Positions 9,060 to 15,869 of a DNA stretch of 20,481 nt are shown piece by piece. The first letter of the stretch is position 1; each line of letters opens with the position of its first letter. The position numbers and the translations under genes are program-made. Source of the DNA: Intrasporangium_A sp039812505 (lineage in GTDB: Bacteria > Actinomycetota > Actinomycetes > Actinomycetales > Dermatophilaceae); contig NZ_JBDIAQ010000060.1 in NCBI RefSeq assembly GCF_039812505.1, positions 1 through 20,481 on the forward strand, written 5' to 3'. The notes under the pieces were generated by a model. It was not told the DNA's origin and searched no databases. It worked only from the letters and a program-made list of their open reading frames with translations.

Positions 9060-9108
9060 GGGGTGGGGGTTGGGGGCTAGGGGGCTGGGGGCTGGGGGGT
9101 TGGGGGGG
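9060..9108 (+). repeat. Array of G-runs (G-quadruplex candidate; C-rich on the transcribed strand)
   Basis: The plus strand carries seven runs of 4-7 guanines separated by loops of 1-3 nt (T, TT, CTA, CT, CT, TT). This far exceeds the four runs needed for an intramolecular G-quadruplex. rlmN is transcribed from the other strand, so its RNA would carry long C-runs with only four G in about 54 nt right after the stop codon. Such a C-rich, G-poor, unstructured stretch resembles a Rho-loading site. The 26-bp hairpin follows it on that transcript. Confidence 0.7.
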
Positions 9109-9112
9109 CAGG

Positions 9113-10360
9113 TCAGGCGGTCGAGGCGGCCAGCTGGCCGCAGGCCCCGTCGATGTCCTGGCCGCGGGTGTCGCGCACCGTGGTCGGGATGCCGTGGGCA
9201 CGCAGCCGCTCGACGAAGTTCTGCTCCACCCCGGGCCGGCTCGCGGTCCACCTCGAGCCCGGGGTCGGGTTGAGCGGGATGGGGTTGACGTGCACCCAGC
9301 CCCGGCCCCGGGCGCGCAGCTTCTCGCCGAGCAGGTCGGCGCGCCATCCCTGGTCGTTGACGTCGCGAATCAGCGCGTACTCGATGGAGACCCGGCGTCC
9401 GGTGGCGTCGAAGTAACGCCGGGCGGCGTCGAGGGCCGCGTCGACCTTCCACCGGGTGTTGATCGGCACGAGCTCGTCGCGCAGCTCGTCGTCGGGGGCG
9501 TGCAGCGACAGGGCAAGCGTGACCGGGACGCCCTCGCCGGCGAGCCGGTCGATGGCCGGCACGAGGCCGACGGTCGACATGGTCAGGCCGCGGGCCGACA
9601 TGCCGAGGCCATCGGGGGTCGGGTCGGTCAGCCGGCGGATCGCCCCGATCGCCGCGCGGTAGTTGGCCAGGGCCTCGCCCATGCCCATGAAGACGACGTT
9701 GCTGACGCGCAGCGGGGCCGCCCGGTCGGTGCCGTCCCCACCGGCCAGGTCTCCGTGCCGCACCGCCCGGGCCGCCTGGACGACCTGCTCGACGATCTCG
9801 GCGGTCGACAGGTTGCGGGTCAGACCCGCCTGGCCGGTGGCACAGAACGGGCAGTTCATGCCGCACCCGGCCTGGCTCGAGATGCAGATCGTGACCCGGC
9901 CGGGGTAGCGCATCAGGACCGACTCGACCACGGCGCCGTCGTGCAGCCGCCACGCGTACTTCAGCGTCTGCCCGCCGTCGGCCCGGCGCCGCACCAGCGG
10001 GGTCAGCAGGGTCGGCAGCAGGTCGTGGACCAGCTCGGCGCGCGCCGCCTTGGGCAGGTCGGTCATCTGCTCCGGGTCCGAGACGAGCCGCTCGAAGTAG
10101 TGCCTCGAGAGCTGCCTGGCCCGAAAGCCCGCGTGCCCGAGTGCCGTGACGACCTCGGTGCGCTCGGCCGGGGCGAGGTCGGCGAGGTGCCGGGGTGGCT
10201 TGCCGCGCCCCGGGGCGCGGAAGGTCAGACGCCCGGGCTCGGGTCGGGGGGCCCTTGGAGGGCGGGCAGTCGTCGGGTCGGGCAGCGAGGTCGGGCCCGA
10301 CGCAGTGGTGCTGGAGGTAGCGCGGCTCGAGGCGGTCGGGGCGGTCTGGTCGTCGGTCAT
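9113..10360 (-). CDS. rlmN: Dual-specificity 23S rRNA/tRNA adenine-C2 methyltransferase RlmN
   Basis: Predicted 415-residue radical SAM enzyme that methylates C2 of A2503 in 23S rRNA and of A37 in certain tRNAs. The radical SAM motif CGMNCPFC (Cys166, Cys170, Cys173) is intact, and the C-terminal DIDGACGQL carries the Cys407 that is methylated during catalysis. The NPIPLNPT and SLHAPDDELRDELVPIN segments are characteristic. One departure is GMGEAL near residue 228, where most family members have GMGEPL. The first 45 or so residues are a Ser/Thr/Pro-rich extension outside the usual fold. A purine-rich stretch (GAGAGGATGAGGGGG) precedes the start. It lies downstream of cdsA after 107 bp containing repeats and alternative hairpins. 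The gene order cdsA-rlmN is common in actinobacteria. Confidence 0.96.
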   Translation of the reverse strand: MTDDQTAPTASSRATSSTTASGPTSLPDPTTARPPRAPRPEPGRLTFRAPGRGKPPRHLADLAPAERTEVVTALGHAGFRARQLSRHYFERLVSDPEQMTDLPKAARAELVHDLLPTLLTPLVRRRADGGQTLKYAWRLHDGAVVESVLMRYPGRVTICISSQAGCGMNCPFCATGQAGLTRNLSTAEIVEQVVQAARAVRHGDLAGGDGTDRAAPLRVSNVVFMGMGEALANYRAAIGAIRRLTDPTPDGLGMSARGLTMSTVGLVPAIDRLAGEGVPVTLALSLHAPDDELRDELVPINTRWKVDAALDAARRYFDATGRRVSIEYALIRDVNDQGWRADLLGEKLRARGRGWVHVNPIPLNPTPGSRWTASRPGVEQNFVERLRAHGIPTTVRDTRGQDIDGACGQLAASTA

Positions 10361-10401
10361 GGCCCCCTCATCCTCTCAGGGCCAGCCCCCCGCGGCCGCC
10401 T

Positions 10402-10454
10402 CCCCCATCGACAGGGCACCAATCCCGATGGAGTGAGCAGCAATCCCCATCGAG
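10402..10454 (-). repeat. Three imperfect 21-nt repeats forming alternative hairpins in the cdsA-rlmN gap
   Basis: On the minus strand three units at 21-nt spacing begin TCGATGGGG, TCCATCGGG and TCGATGGGG. The words CGATGG, CCATCG and CGATGG can pair first-with-second or second-with-third, giving two mutually exclusive 6-bp hairpins about 45-100 nt before the rlmN start codon. This could be an attenuator or simply a decayed tandem repeat. Read as protein it would give a heptad-like SMGIAAH/SIGIGAL/SMGEAAA peptide of about 24 residues, which I do not call as a gene. Confidence 0.4.
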
Positions 10455-10467
10455 CGTGCGCACGGGA

Positions 10468-11334
10468 TCAGCGCGCCTGGGGCGCCAGCAGGGTCAGCAC
10501 GGCCCACACCATGGGCGCGACGACGACGAGCGAGTCGAGCCGGTCCATGATGCCGCCGTGCCCGGGCAGGATGTTCGACATGTCCTTGATCCCCAGGTCG
10601 CGCTTGATCAGCGACTCCATGAGGTCCCCGATGGTCGCCGCGATGGCGACCGCGATCCCCAGCAGCACGCCGATCCACCAGGGATGGCCGAGGAGGAGCC
10701 AGACGGTGAAGGCACCACCCAGCACGCACAGCCCGACCGAGCCGCCGAACCCCTCCCACGACTTCTTCGGGCTGATCGTGGGCGCCATCGGGTGCTTGCC
10801 CAGCAGGACCCCCGCGGCATAGCCGCCGACGTCGCTGCACACCGTGATGATGAGGAAGACGAACATCCGGCCCACGCCGTCCGGCGCCGCGAGCAGCATC
10901 GCGGCGAACCCGGCCAGCAGCGCGGGGTAGGCGGTCACGAACACGCCGCCCAGCACGTCCCGGGCCGCGCCGTCGAGCGGCCCGGCCCCACGCCACAGCA
11001 CCACGGCCGCAGCGGTGAGGCACCACGCCAGCACGAGCCCGGCGGGACCGTGGGCATAGGCCGCCCACAGCATCACGACCGACCCGAGCACCGCGGGGAC
11101 GAGCGGGGCCCTGATCCCGCGGTGCGCCAGGGCGTGGCGCATCTCCCAGACGCCGGTGGCGATGGCCACCAGGATGACGACGAGGAAGGACTCCTTGCGC
11201 ACCAGCAGCGTCACGACGATCACGACGCCGAGGCCGAGGCCGACGCCGATCGCGGCCTTCAGGTCGCGCCCGGCCCGCGACGGCTTCTTCTCCTGACGGG
11301 TGCTGCCGGTGCCGGCAGGATCTGGGTGGGACAT
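10468..11334 (-). CDS. cdsA: Phosphatidate cytidylyltransferase (CDP-diacylglycerol synthase)
   Basis: Predicted 288-residue membrane enzyme that makes CDP-diacylglycerol from CTP and phosphatidic acid, the branch-point precursor of phosphatidylinositol, cardiolipin and phosphatidylglycerol. About eight hydrophobic spans follow a charged N-terminal stretch (GSTRQEKKPSRAGRDLK). The family signature, SLIKRDLGIKDMSN followed by LPGHGGIMDRLDS, lies at residues 241-268 and is complete, including the metal-binding KD and DRLD acidic residues. The start ATG is 19 bp beyond the frr stop codon, so the two are very likely co-transcribed. No strong ribosome-binding site is seen directly before the ATG, which suggests translational coupling to frr. 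Confidence 0.96.
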   Translation of the reverse strand: MSHPDPAGTGSTRQEKKPSRAGRDLKAAIGVGLGLGVVIVVTLLVRKESFLVVILVAIATGVWEMRHALAHRGIRAPLVPAVLGSVVMLWAAYAHGPAGLVLAWCLTAAAVVLWRGAGPLDGAARDVLGGVFVTAYPALLAGFAAMLLAAPDGVGRMFVFLIITVCSDVGGYAAGVLLGKHPMAPTISPKKSWEGFGGSVGLCVLGGAFTVWLLLGHPWWIGVLLGIAVAIAATIGDLMESLIKRDLGIKDMSNILPGHGGIMDRLDSLVVVAPMVWAVLTLLAPQAR

Positions 11335-11353
11335 GGTGACGGGCCGCGGAGGG

Positions 11354-11911
11354 TCACACCTCCAGCAGCTCGGACTCCTTGGCCTTGACGAGGCTGTCGA
11401 CCAGGTCGGTGTGCTTCTTCGTGAGGGCCTCGAGCTCCTTCTCTGCCCGGGTCCCCTCGTCCTCGCCCACCTCGCCGTCCTTGACCAGCCGGTCGAGGTC
11501 GGTCTTGGCCCGGCGGCGGATGTTGCGGACCGCGACGCGCGCCTCCTCCGCCTTGGTGTGGGTCAGCTTGACGTAGTCGCGGCGGCGTTCCTCGGTCAGC
11601 TCGGGCATGATGCAGCGGATCTGGTTGCCGTCGCTGCTCGGGTTGACGCCGAGATCGCTGTCCCGGATCGCCTTCTCGATCCCGTGCATCGCCGACTTGT
11701 CGAACGGGATGACCAGGATCGTGCGCGCCTCGGGGTTCTGGAACGAGGCGAGCTGCTGCAGCGGGGTCGGGGCGCCGTAGTAGTCCACCAGGAGCTTGTT
11801 GAACAGACCCGGGTTGGCGCGACCCGTGCGGATCCCGGCGAAGTCCTCCTTGAGGACCTCGACGGCCTTGTCCATCTTCTCCTCGGCCTCGAACATGGTC
11901 TCGTCGATCAT
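11354..11911 (-). CDS. frr: Ribosome recycling factor
   Basis: Predicted 185-residue cytosolic protein that, with EF-G, splits post-termination ribosomes into subunits. Length is standard for the family. The characteristic segments are present: DEAEEKM-like opening (MIDETMFEAEEKMDKAVEVL), the FAGIRTGRANPGLF motif, the YYGAPTPLQQLASF segment, PFDKSAMHGIEKAIRDSDLGVNP, and the basic helix VRNIRRRAKTDLDRL. The start ATG is preceded by a good purine-rich ribosome-binding site (GAGGAAGAG). It lies 84 bp downstream of pyrH and 19 bp upstream of cdsA, all on the minus strand, matching the conserved pyrH-frr-cdsA operon. Confidence 0.98.
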   Translation of the reverse strand: MIDETMFEAEEKMDKAVEVLKEDFAGIRTGRANPGLFNKLLVDYYGAPTPLQQLASFQNPEARTILVIPFDKSAMHGIEKAIRDSDLGVNPSSDGNQIRCIMPELTEERRRDYVKLTHTKAEEARVAVRNIRRRAKTDLDRLVKDGEVGEDEGTRAEKELEALTKKHTDLVDSLVKAKESELLEV

Positions 11912-11995
11912 GTGCTCTTCCTCGCCCCTATGGGTGTGTCGTTGGTGTCCGGCTGCTCGGTTGGTCCCGAGCCGAGCCCTCGGGCGTGCCGCTGC

Positions 11996-12727
11996 TCATG
12001 CATTGACGACCAGCGTGCCGATCCTCTCACCACGCAGGGCGCGGGTGACGTTGTCGGGCCCGTCCATGGCGAAGACGAGCATCGGCAGCTTGTTCTCCAT
12101 GCAGAGGGCGAACGCGGCGGCGTCGACCACCTTGAGCCCGTCGGAGATCGCCTCCGAGAAGGTGACCCTGTCGAGCTTGCGCGCATCGGGGTTCGACCGC
12201 GGGTCGGAGTCGTAGACGCCGTCGACGCCGTGCTTGCTCATCAGCACGACGTCGCACTTGATCTCGAGGGCACGCTGTGCGCTGACGGTGTCGGTGGAGA
12301 AGAACGGCATCCCCGCGCCCGCACCGAAGATCACGACGCGCCCCTTCTCGAGGTGCCGGATCGCCCGCCTCGGGATGTACGGCTCGGCCACCTGGGTCAT
12401 CTGGATCGCCGTCTGGACGCGGGTGCCCACGTCCTCCTTCTCGAGGAAGTCCTGCAGTGCGAGGCAGTTCATGACGGTGCCGAGCATCCCCATGTAGTCG
12501 GCCCGGGTGCGGTCCATGCCCTGCTGCTGCAGCTCGGCCCCGCGGAAGAAGTTGCCGCCGCCCACGACGACGGCGACCTGCACCCCCTCGCGGACCGGCG
12601 GGGCGATCTGCCGCGCGATCGACTGCACGACCGCCGGGTCGACACCGACCGCACCGCCACCGAAGGCCTCTCCAGAGAGCTTGAGCAGCACGCGTCGACG
12701 GCGCGGTGACGCCGGTGTTCCGGTCAT
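11996..12727 (-). CDS. pyrH: UMP kinase
   Basis: Predicted 243-residue cytosolic enzyme of the amino acid kinase fold, phosphorylating UMP to UDP with ATP; bacterial forms are hexamers regulated by GTP and UTP. Visible motifs are RVLLKLSGEAF near the N-terminus, VVGGGNFFRG, the UMP-binding DRTRADYMGMLGTVMN segment, FGAGAGMPFFSTDT, and KHGVDGVYDSDPR. The chosen ATG (MTGTPASPRRRR) has GAGGAG 5 nt upstream. A longer in-frame reading to 12853 adds 42 atypical residues and is rejected. pyrH usually follows tsf directly in actinobacteria; here three opposite-strand genes and about 3.1 kb separate them, so pyrH must have its own promoter. Confidence 0.97.
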   Translation of the reverse strand: MTGTPASPRRRRVLLKLSGEAFGGGAVGVDPAVVQSIARQIAPPVREGVQVAVVVGGGNFFRGAELQQQGMDRTRADYMGMLGTVMNCLALQDFLEKEDVGTRVQTAIQMTQVAEPYIPRRAIRHLEKGRVVIFGAGAGMPFFSTDTVSAQRALEIKCDVVLMSKHGVDGVYDSDPRSNPDARKLDRVTFSEAISDGLKVVDAAAFALCMENKLPMLVFAMDGPDNVTRALRGERIGTLVVNA

Positions 12728-13121
12728 GGGGGCTCCTCGCGGGCAGCGTGGCACGGGCTCGCCCGATCTTTCCACATGCGCGCACGTCGGGCGCTTCGGG
12801 AACACCGAACCAGCGGCGTTGGCGCCGCCACGAGCGATCGTCGCCCTCGTCACCGACCTCGACCGCCTCCGAACCGGCCAAACCGCGCACGAGAGCGTAT
12901 GCCGCTCACCTCAGGCAGGTGGGCGGCATCCGGCGTCTGCGGGGTGCAGACGAGGCGGAGGGAAGTGGTGGGGCCCGCGGACGCGAGGATGCCCCAGCTC
13001 TGTCCCGACGCCAGTGACGACGAGCGAAGGGGGATCAAGGCCCCTGGCGGGCACCGGACCCGCCGGGTTGGGTGAGGGTACGGCCACCCAGCGAACCGAT
13101 GCACCCAGAAGGAGAGTCACC
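12728..13121. other. 394-bp divergent intergenic region between pyrH and the secreted-protein gene
   Basis: No convincing gene is seen. It must contain the pyrH promoter (minus strand), but I find only weak -10 candidates, such as AAAGAT at about 12768-12773. A compact hairpin, GCGGCG-TTGG-CGCCGC at 12813-12828, would lie in the pyrH leader if transcription starts upstream of it. A GTATGCCGC-type hairpin is at 12897-12931. A GGCGGG/CCCGCC hairpin at 13046-13064 precedes the secreted-protein gene. Confidence 0.5.
12897..12931. repeat. GTATGCCGC-type hairpin, left copy
   Basis: ATGCCGCTCACCT (12899-12911) pairs with AGGTGGGCGGCAT (12917-12929), with one G-U pair and a 5-nt loop. It is about 33/37 identical to the hairpin at 15805-15841. 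It lies about 170 bp upstream of pyrH, on the far side of the three-gene plus-strand block from its twin. Confidence 0.75.
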
Positions 13122-13508
13122 ATGTTCCCCTCCCGACGCACCGCAGTCCTGGTCACCACGGCAGTGCTGACCGTCCCGGCTGCCGTCCTCACCGCCGCCC
13201 CTGCACAGGCCGACGTGGAACGTCACGGCCGCTGCGGCAGCGCCGTCTACGAGTTCTCGGTGGACCGGGAGCGCGGCGGCTTCGAGGTCGAGCTGGAGAT
13301 CGACCGGGCCAAGCCGAAGTCCCAGTGGAAGGTGCTCATGTACCACGACGGGAAACGCTTCGTGAACCAGACGTTCCGCGCCGACCGCGAGGGTGAGCTC
13401 GACGTGGAGCGGTGGCGCGGCAACACCGCGGGCTACGACAAGTTCACCTTCCGGGCCACTCGCTCCGACGGTGCGGCCACCTGCACGAACTCGATCACCG
13501 TCCGTTAG
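13122..13508 (+). CDS. Small secreted protein of unknown function
   Basis: Predicted 128-residue exported protein. The first 30 residues form a clear Sec signal peptide: basic MFPSRR, a hydrophobic core (AVLVTTAVLTVPAAVLTAA) and an AQA cleavage site before DVERHG. The mature part of about 98 residues is charged and reads like a beta-sandwich: alternating segments such as YEFSVDRERGGFEVELEID and WKVLMYHDGKRFVNQTF. It has one Cys near each end (GRCGS, ATCTN) that could form a disulfide. Small secreted proteins of this build are widespread in actinobacteria, but I know of no assigned function. The ATG has a strong GGAG site (AGAAGGAGAG) 5-6 nt upstream. It is followed by the kinase gene after 83 bp. 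Confidence 0.85.
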   Translation: MFPSRRTAVLVTTAVLTVPAAVLTAAPAQADVERHGRCGSAVYEFSVDRERGGFEVELEIDRAKPKSQWKVLMYHDGKRFVNQTFRADREGELDVERWRGNTAGYDKFTFRATRSDGAATCTNSITVR

Positions 13509-13578
13509 CGATCTGCGTATCGCCGCACGCTCGTTCCGACCCGCTCGCGCGGACCGGCCGGGCGGTGCGCGTCCGGCC

Positions 13579-13591
13579 TAGAGTGACGCCC
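13579..13591 (+). promoter_or_regulatory. Leaderless promoter of the FGGY kinase gene
   Basis: TAGAGT at 13579-13584, a good TANNNT -10 box, lies 7 nt before the ATG at 13592. No Shine-Dalgarno sequence precedes the start. This supports the start chosen over a reading extended by 60 residues. Confidence 0.6.
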
Positions 13592-15091
13592 ATGGCGCAC
13601 AGCTTCGAGACCGAGATCGACGATGCCGTCCAACCGCTGGTGCTGGCACTCGACGTGGGCTCCACCGCCAGCCGCGGCGCCGTCTATGACGCGCACGGGC
13701 GCCCGGTCGGGCGCCGGGCCAAGGCGGCGCACACCTTCACGACCGCGGCGGACGGCACCTCGGTGATCGACCCGGACCAGGTGGTGGGCGAGCTGACGGG
13801 CATCATCGACGAGCTGGTGGGCGCACTGCACGGGCGGCAGGTCGCCGGTGTCGCGATCGACACCTTCGCCTCGTCGCTGGTGGTCGTCGACGGGCGCGGG
13901 CGGGCGATGACCCCGTGCTTCACCTACGCCGACGGCCGGTGCACGACACAGGTCGGGCAGCTGCTCGAGGAGCTGGACGAGCCCGCCCTGCACCAGCGCA
14001 CCGGCACCCGCGTGCACGGCAGCTACTGGCCCGCCCGGCTGCGCTGGCTCGCGCAGGAGCATCCCGACGTCGTCGCGGACGCCGCGCACTACCTCTCGCT
14101 CGGTGACTACGTGCTGCTGCGGCTGACCGGCACGTTGGCGACCGGCACGTCGTGCGCCGCCTGGGCCGGCATGGTCGAGCGGCGTACCGCCGACTGGGAC
14201 GAGGACCTGCTCGCCGTCACCGGCGTCACCAGGACCCAGCTGCCGCCGATCCACCACGTCGACGAGCCGCTCGAGATCAAGCCCGAACGAGCCCACCGGC
14301 TCGCCGCACGCTGGCCGGCCATAGCCGGAGCGCGCTGGTATGCCGCCGTCGCCGACGGCGTGGCGGCCAACGTGGGGCTCGGCGCCGGCGACGAGCGGAC
14401 CATCGGCGCCTCGTGCGCGACCTCCGGGGCGCTGCGCGTGATCGTGCGTCAGATGCCCGAGGAGCTGCCGCGAGGCCTGTGGTGCTACCGGGTGTCCCAC
14501 GACCGGTCGATCGTCGGGGGCGCACTCAGCGACGTCGGCCGGGCGCTGACCTGGGCCGGCGGCGCACTGGCGGTCGAGCAGGAGGGGCCCGAGGCGCTGT
14601 CGGCGGCGCTGCTCGCGGAGCCCGCCGACGGCACCCCCCTGGTCCTGCCGTTCCTGACCGGTGAGCGCAGCACCGGCTGGGCCGGTGACGCGCGGGCCGT
14701 GCTGGCCGCGGTCGACGTCACGACCGGGCCGCTCGAGCTCTACCGGGGCGTCGTCGAGGGCATCGCGCTGGCCTACGCGCGCATCGCCGCCCAGCTGCAC
14801 GAGGTGGCCCCGGCGACCGAGCAGCTCTACTGCGGCGGAAGGGTGGCCAACGACCGGCCGGAGCTGCTCGAGGTCATGGCCGATGCCATGCGCACGCCGG
14901 TCACCCGAGTGCCGATCAAGCGCAGCACGCTGCACGGCACTGCGCTGCTGGCGTTGGAGAGCCTGGCGCCCGACACGCCCAGGGCAGTCCCGCCCCACGA
15001 CCCCGAACACAGGCCGCAGGACCGTCGCCGCACCTACTACACAGGTCGGCTCGCGCGCTTCGAGCAGGTCTACCAGGCGCTCTTCAGGTGA
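13592..15091 (+). CDS. FGGY-family carbohydrate kinase, gluconokinase-like
   Basis: Predicted 499-residue cytosolic sugar kinase of the ASKHA fold. The phosphate-1 motif LALDVGSTASRGAVYD is at about residues 17-32. DTFASSLVVVDGRGRAMTPC and the TYADGR segment form the sugar-binding half, as in FGGY gluconokinases. HQRTGTRVHGSYWPARLRWL and WYAAVADGVAANVGLG (catalytic-Asp region, near residue 254) follow. The C-terminal half has the ATP-binding GALSDVGRALTWA, VVEGIALAYARI and YCGGRVANDRP. The best reading is gluconate to 6-phosphogluconate, feeding the pentose phosphate pathway; xylulose or another polyol is possible. No permease or GntR-type regulator lies beside it. A small CGAGC/GCTCG hairpin at 15109-15123 follows the gene. 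Confidence 0.85.
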   Translation: MAHSFETEIDDAVQPLVLALDVGSTASRGAVYDAHGRPVGRRAKAAHTFTTAADGTSVIDPDQVVGELTGIIDELVGALHGRQVAGVAIDTFASSLVVVDGRGRAMTPCFTYADGRCTTQVGQLLEELDEPALHQRTGTRVHGSYWPARLRWLAQEHPDVVADAAHYLSLGDYVLLRLTGTLATGTSCAAWAGMVERRTADWDEDLLAVTGVTRTQLPPIHHVDEPLEIKPERAHRLAARWPAIAGARWYAAVADGVAANVGLGAGDERTIGASCATSGALRVIVRQMPEELPRGLWCYRVSHDRSIVGGALSDVGRALTWAGGALAVEQEGPEALSAALLAEPADGTPLVLPFLTGERSTGWAGDARAVLAAVDVTTGPLELYRGVVEGIALAYARIAAQLHEVAPATEQLYCGGRVANDRPELLEVMADAMRTPVTRVPIKRSTLHGTALLALESLAPDTPRAVPPHDPEHRPQDRRRTYYTGRLARFEQVYQALFR

Positions 15092-15192
15092 GCGAGCCAC
15101 GGCCCCTACGAGCGCGAGGCTCGAGGCGGTCGGTCCGAGGTGTGCGGATCCGGTGATGACGCACGGGCGCAGGCGCTCTCGGCGCAGCCACC

Positions 15193-15204
15193 TATCCTCG
15201 GGGC
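15193..15204 (+). promoter_or_regulatory. Leaderless promoter of the DUF1648 gene
   Basis: TATCCT at 15193-15198 lies 6 nt before the GTG start at 15205, giving a leaderless arrangement like several others in this window. No ribosome-binding site is seen. Confidence 0.55.
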
Positions 15205-15717
15205 GTGGGAACGTGGCTGGTGAGGCTCTTCTGGGCCCTGGCGATCCTCTACGCCGGGCTCGTCGCCTGGGCGGCCGGTGTGCTTCCGGACCGGGTTCCT
15301 GCGCACTGGGGCAGCAGTGGCCCGCCGGACCGATGGGCCAGCCGCACCGAGGCTCTCGTCATGCTCGTCGTCCTCGGGCTCATCATGGTGGGGATCTTCG
15401 GCTCACTCATCGTGCTCCTCCCGCGCAGCCGGTCCCTGGCCTGGGTCAACATCCCGAACAAGTGGTACTGGGAACGCCCCGAGAACCTCCCCCGGGCGAT
15501 GCGGATGATCACCGGCGACCTCGCGGTGCTGGGGTGCCTGTCCATGGCGTTCATCTGTGTCGTGCCGGTCTCGATCGTGCAGGCCTCGCGCACCGCGGAC
15601 GCCGCGCTGCCGTCGTGGACGCTCCCCGCGATCGTCGCCTACCTGGTGCTCATCATCGGCTACGTCATCTGGATGGTGGCTGCGCGCTGGCACCCGCCGG
15701 ATGCCCGCCCTCGCTGA
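15205..15717 (+). CDS. DUF1648 domain membrane protein
   Basis: Predicted 170-residue integral membrane protein with about four spans (residues ~5-25, 48-70, 105-127 and 138-160). The loop after the first span reads LPDRVPAHWGSSGPPDRWAS, the characteristic DUF1648 motif also found in SdpI-like immunity proteins and in many uncharacterised actinobacterial proteins. A second aromatic segment, NIPNKWYWERPENL, precedes the third span. Function is unknown. A role in tolerance to peptide toxins is known for SdpI-type members but cannot be claimed here, since no toxin gene is adjacent. GTG start with a leaderless promoter. It is convergent with tsf and is followed by hairpins at 15724-15756 and 15805-15841. 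Confidence 0.82.
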   Translation: MGTWLVRLFWALAILYAGLVAWAAGVLPDRVPAHWGSSGPPDRWASRTEALVMLVVLGLIMVGIFGSLIVLLPRSRSLAWVNIPNKWYWERPENLPRAMRMITGDLAVLGCLSMAFICVVPVSIVQASRTADAALPSWTLPAIVAYLVLIIGYVIWMVAARWHPPDARPR

Positions 15718-15804
15718 GCCGGCCGGATGTTCCTACGGACACAACAAGTCCATCCGGACACCCGGGTCCCCGCACGAGCAGCTGCCAGCCGCGCCCCAGA
15801 ACGT

Positions 15805-15841
15805 CGTATGCCGCCCACCTCGGTCAGGTGGGCGGCATACG
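15805..15841. terminator. GTATGCCGC-type hairpin, right copy (bidirectional terminator)
   Basis: A perfect 16-bp stem (15805-15820 with 15826-15841) has a 5-nt loop CGGTC. It lies 28 bp beyond the tsf stop on the minus strand and 87 bp beyond the DUF1648 gene on the plus strand, so it can end both convergent transcripts. It nearly matches the hairpin at 12897-12931. A looser hairpin, CCGGAT at 15723-15728 with ATCCGG at 15752-15757, comes earlier on the plus strand. Confidence 0.7.
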
Positions 15842-15869
15842 TTCTCGTGCGGGGTGGGGGGCTACGGCC

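Noticed and set aside
10376..10450. Possible small gene of 24 codons with a heptad-like repeat (SMGIAAH/SIGIGAL/SMGEAAA)
   Set aside because: No ribosome-binding site or homologue is evident; the repeats are better explained as a non-coding tandem repeat or hairpin element between cdsA and rlmN.
13592..15717. Genomic island or mobile element carrying the three-gene block
   Set aside because: I see no integrase, transposase, terminal inverted repeats, target-site duplication or tRNA, and base composition looks like that of the neighbours. The flanking hairpins are reported instead.
15205..15717. SdpI-type toxin-immunity system
   Set aside because: DUF1648 alone does not show immunity function. 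The adjacent small secreted protein is two genes away, has no SdpC-like features, and a kinase gene lies between them.
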